Of a stretch of 22,931 nucleotides of DNA, positions 20,801 through 22,931 are shown piece after piece. Location of the stretch: assembly GCA_003566875.1 (NCBI GenBank), contig PXBQ01000393.1, positions 1-22,931 on the forward strand, written 5' to 3'. The stretch's first letter is position 1, and every line of letters begins with the position of its first letter. Source of the stretch: Spirochaetaceae bacterium (GTDB lineage Bacteria > Spirochaetota > Spirochaetia > DSM-27196 > PXBQ01). The translations under genes and the position numbers were made by a program. A model generated the notes under the pieces. That model was given only the letters and a program-made list of their open reading frames with translations, was not told where the DNA came from and did no database searches.

Positions 20801-22931
20801 CGATTGCACGACGCGAAGATCTACTCGCACGAGCCAGACAAGCCTTTAAGTTCCAGGATTTCGAGACCGCGGAGAGGTTAACGAACGAGATTATAACCGA
20901 AGCGCCGAGTTACTTCCCCGCACACATGCTGCTCGGGACGATACACGGTTCGACCGGCAAGTTCGACGACGCGGCGACGGAGTTCAAGAACTGTATCGAG
21001 ATCGATCCGGACAACTTTGAGGCCCGAAACAATCTCGGGGTCGTCTTCCGGCAGGCAGGCCGCCTTGGCGAAGCGAAGAAGGCCTTCAGCGACGCGCTCA
21101 GGCTGAACCCTCGTCGCGCCGACGTGCATTACAACCTGGGCAACGTACACAAGATGGCCGGCGAGACAACCGACGCGATCACGGCTTACAAGAGAGCGAT
21201 TGAGCTCAATCCTGAGTTTGTGCTCGCGTACAACAACCTCGGAACGCTGCACGAACAGACCGAGGATTACGATTCGGCGATCGAGGTGTTTCTTGAAGGC
21301 ATCAAGAATGACCCCAACAATCCCACGTTACACTATAACCTGGGCATCGCGTACGATAATCTTGCGCGCCTCGACGAGGCCGAGCGGGAGTTTCGCCGCG
21401 CTTTGAAGTCGCGGCCGGGCTGGCCCGATGCGCTGAACAACCTTGGTATCGTGCTTCAAAAGATGGAGCGGTTCGACGAGTCGATGAAGGTCTTTCGCGA
21501 GATTCTCGCGGTTGACCCCGAAGACGCGACCGCTCGGAACAATATAGCGACGATTCTCGCCCGGCAAGGGAAGACCGATCAAGCGATCGAGTACTACCGG
21601 GATGCGCTCAAAATAAACGCGAAGTACTCGCGTGCTGCAGCGAACCTCGGCCAGCTGCTGGAGCGCCGGCCCGACGCTGAGGGCGCTCTCGACGAACTCC
21701 TGCGACTGACCAAAAACGATCCCGACAACATCGATTTACGGTTCCATGTCGCGAAGAAACAGATCGCCGCGGGCCAGTACGACGGCGCGCAGCAGAATCT
21801 CAACTACATCCTGAGCCGTCGGCCGGACGATACCAGAGCGATGCGATATCTTGGCCTTGCGTACTTCCACGCGGGAAAAGACCGTCGCGCCGACGAATGG
21901 TTCGAGAAACTGCAGGAAGTCGACCCTGACGACCTTCGGTTCCGGTTCAACCTCGCTGAAGCGTACATGGACAAAGGCGAATTTGAGAACGCACTCCGTG
22001 AAATCAGTTTTTTTCTCGCTCGACACCCGAGCGACCGGGACGCGGGTGTACTCAAAGCACGGTGCCTCACACAGCTCGGACGCGATTCAGACGCGCTCGA
22101 GGTGCTCAATCAGCTCAGAGAGGAGAATCCGTCGGACGGCTCGTTGCTGAGCGAGATTGCGAAGGTTCACTCACGAACCGGACGCCGCGGCGAAGCGATG
22201 GACGCGGCGGAACAGCTCATCAGTCTCCAGGGAAACCGCGCCTCCGCGGACGATCTCAGCGATCTGAACCAAAGCCTCGAGCTCTACGAGAACGCGGTCG
22301 GTGCGTACGAAGACGAGTATCGTGAAGCGTGGGAACGCAACCTCGAAAAGCTTGCGGAGTTGACGCGACCGGCAGGGCTCGGTGGCGCGTACGACGAGGG
22401 CGATCTCGAGATCGAAGGAACCGGAGGTCAGGACGAGGACTCGGTTCCGATCTTTGACTGGGACGAGCAGATCGCGACGGGCGAGGATGAACCCGAACCC
22501 GAAGAGGTGATCGAAGAGTGGTACGACGAAGAGCCGCCGTCGCTTATGAACCTGGCCGAACCCGGGGGCGGATCAGACTCACCACTCGGGTCCGGTCCGG
22601 GGCAGGGCGACGCCCCGGCTTCAGGAACTCCTTCGGACTCGGGCGAGCCCAACGCGCAGCCTTCCGGCGCGCCGCCGAATGCCGAATCTCCGCAGTCCGG
22701 TGGCCCGCCTCAAGCGCCGATGTCGCCTCCGCCGAGCGGTCCCAGTTCCGCTCCGCCGAGCCCCGCCGGCTCGCTGCCCGTGCCCGACGACGAGGACGCC
22801 TTCGACCCCGACGACCTCGGGCTCGGCTTTGACCCGGAACCGGAAATCGAAGCGGAACCGGAAATCGAAGCGGAACCGGAAGTCGAAGCGGAACAGGAAG
22901 ACGAAGCGGAACCGGAGATCGAAGCGGAACC
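20797..22931 (+). CDS. Large TPR-repeat protein with Pro-rich and acidic C-terminal region, 3'-truncated by window end
   Basis: Open from ATG 20797 to the window end (711 complete codons, no stop). Residues 6-480 form about 14 consecutive 34-residue tetratricopeptide repeats, with the canonical spacing clearest in NLGxxxxxxGxxxxAxxxFxxAxxxxP blocks such as RNNLGVVFRQAGRLGEAKKAF and YNLGNVHKMAGETTDAITAYK. There is no signal peptide, so it is probably cytoplasmic or recruited to the membrane by partners. After a charged linker (about 490-585) comes a Pro/Gly/Ser-rich segment (586-660) and then Asp/Glu-rich sequence ending in an 18-bp in-frame repeat. TPR arrays are protein-docking scaffolds; no enzymatic motif is seen. 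The start overlaps the preceding gene's stop by four bases, implying that the secreted LamG/FnIII protein and this protein are made together. Confidence 0.88.
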   Translation, partial: MTIARREDLLARARQAFKFQDFETAERLTNEIITEAPSYFPAHMLLGTIHGSTGKFDDAATEFKNCIEIDPDNFEARNNLGVVFRQAGRLGEAKKAFSDALRLNPRRADVHYNLGNVHKMAGETTDAITAYKRAIELNPEFVLAYNNLGTLHEQTEDYDSAIEVFLEGIKNDPNNPTLHYNLGIAYDNLARLDEAEREFRRALKSRPGWPDALNNLGIVLQKMERFDESMKVFREILAVDPEDATARNNIATILARQGKTDQAIEYYRDALKINAKYSRAAANLGQLLERRPDAEGALDELLRLTKNDPDNIDLRFHVAKKQIAAGQYDGAQQNLNYILSRRPDDTRAMRYLGLAYFHAGKDRRADEWFEKLQEVDPDDLRFRFNLAEAYMDKGEFENALREISFFLARHPSDRDAGVLKARCLTQLGRDSDALEVLNQLREENPSDGSLLSEIAKVHSRTGRRGEAMDAAEQLISLQGNRASADDLSDLNQSLELYENAVGAYEDEYREAWERNLEKLAELTRPAGLGGAYDEGDLEIEGTGGQDEDSVPIFDWDEQIATGEDEPEPEEVIEEWYDEEPPSLMNLAEPGGGSDSPLGSGPGQGDAPASGTPSDSGEPNAQPSGAPPNAESPQSGGPPQAPMSPPPSGPSSAPPSPAGSLPVPDDEDAFDPDDLGLGFDPEPEIEAEPEIEAEPEVEAEQEDEAEPEIEAE
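22837..22931 (+). repeat. 18-bp in-frame tandem repeat encoding an acidic hexapeptide
   Basis: Five units plus a partial sixth, each 18 bp and based on GAACCGGAAATCGAAGCG (EPEIEA). Copies begin at 22837, 22855, 22873, 22891 and 22909. The first two are identical; the later ones differ by a few bases (EPEVEA, EQEDEA, EPEIEA with GAG for GAA). The array continues past the window end. As the period is a multiple of three, unit gain or loss keeps the TPR gene in frame. Confidence 0.95.

Noticed and set aside
1..22931. Sigma54 (-24/-12) promoter sites, as might be expected near rpoN and ntrX
   Set aside because: By eye I found no TGGCAC-N5-TTGC-like match in the short intergenic regions. A matrix scan would be needed to exclude weak sites.

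Overview
The window reads as a piece of a moderately GC-rich spirochaete chromosome (phylum Spirochaetota; genus not resolvable by eye). The assignment rests on the mix of genes: cheR-cheB, lptCAB for a didermic envelope, HPr kinase with HPr next to rpoN and hpf, a TPR protein and a secreted LamG/FnIII protein. Almost everything is core-genome housekeeping. I see no mobile elements, CRISPR arrays, tRNA or rRNA genes, and no convincing hairpin-plus-T-run terminators.

Layout. (1) Bases 2-1046, plus strand: the 3' part of a YmdB-family metallophosphoesterase whose visible metal-site residues are mostly substituted, overlapping an RseC-like redox membrane protein. (2) Bases 1047-3648, minus strand: cheR, cheB and lipB, tightly coupled. 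A sigma70-type promoter for cheR lies in the short divergent region 3649-3733. (3) Bases 3734-4195, plus: a bifunctional-nuclease (DUF151) protein. (4) Bases 4229-7818, plus: pyrG, lptC, lptA, lptB. pyrG has a near-consensus promoter that predicts an essentially leaderless mRNA. (5) Bases 7889-17464, plus: rpoN (with its own promoter), hpf, hprK, ptsH, a DUF4390-like secreted protein, an NtrY-like kinase, an NtrX-like sigma54 activator, lexA, holA and serA. These overlap or are separated by a few bases, except for a 78-bp gap with a 15-bp tandem repeat before serA. (6) Bases 17445-19298, minus: uvrC, overlapping the end of serA tail to tail. (7) Bases 19325-22931, plus: a secreted LamG-like/FnIII protein, then a large TPR protein that runs off the window and ends in a Pro-rich, acidic, 18-bp-repeat tail.

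How the genes work together. The order lptC-lptA-lptB-rpoN-hpf matches the well-known proteobacterial order. Where ptsN-rapZ-npr would follow there, hprK-ptsH follows here, and then a complete sigma54 two-component system (ntrYX). Sigma54, its activator, the kinase and an HPr phosphoswitch therefore sit in one transcription-unit-like block that also carries the SOS repressor and the Pol III delta subunit. The most checkable oddities are the substituted YmdB active site, the apparent reading-frame conflict at the start of the DUF4390 gene (10911), the leaderless promoter geometry, and the LamG-FnIII/TPR pair of unknown function.
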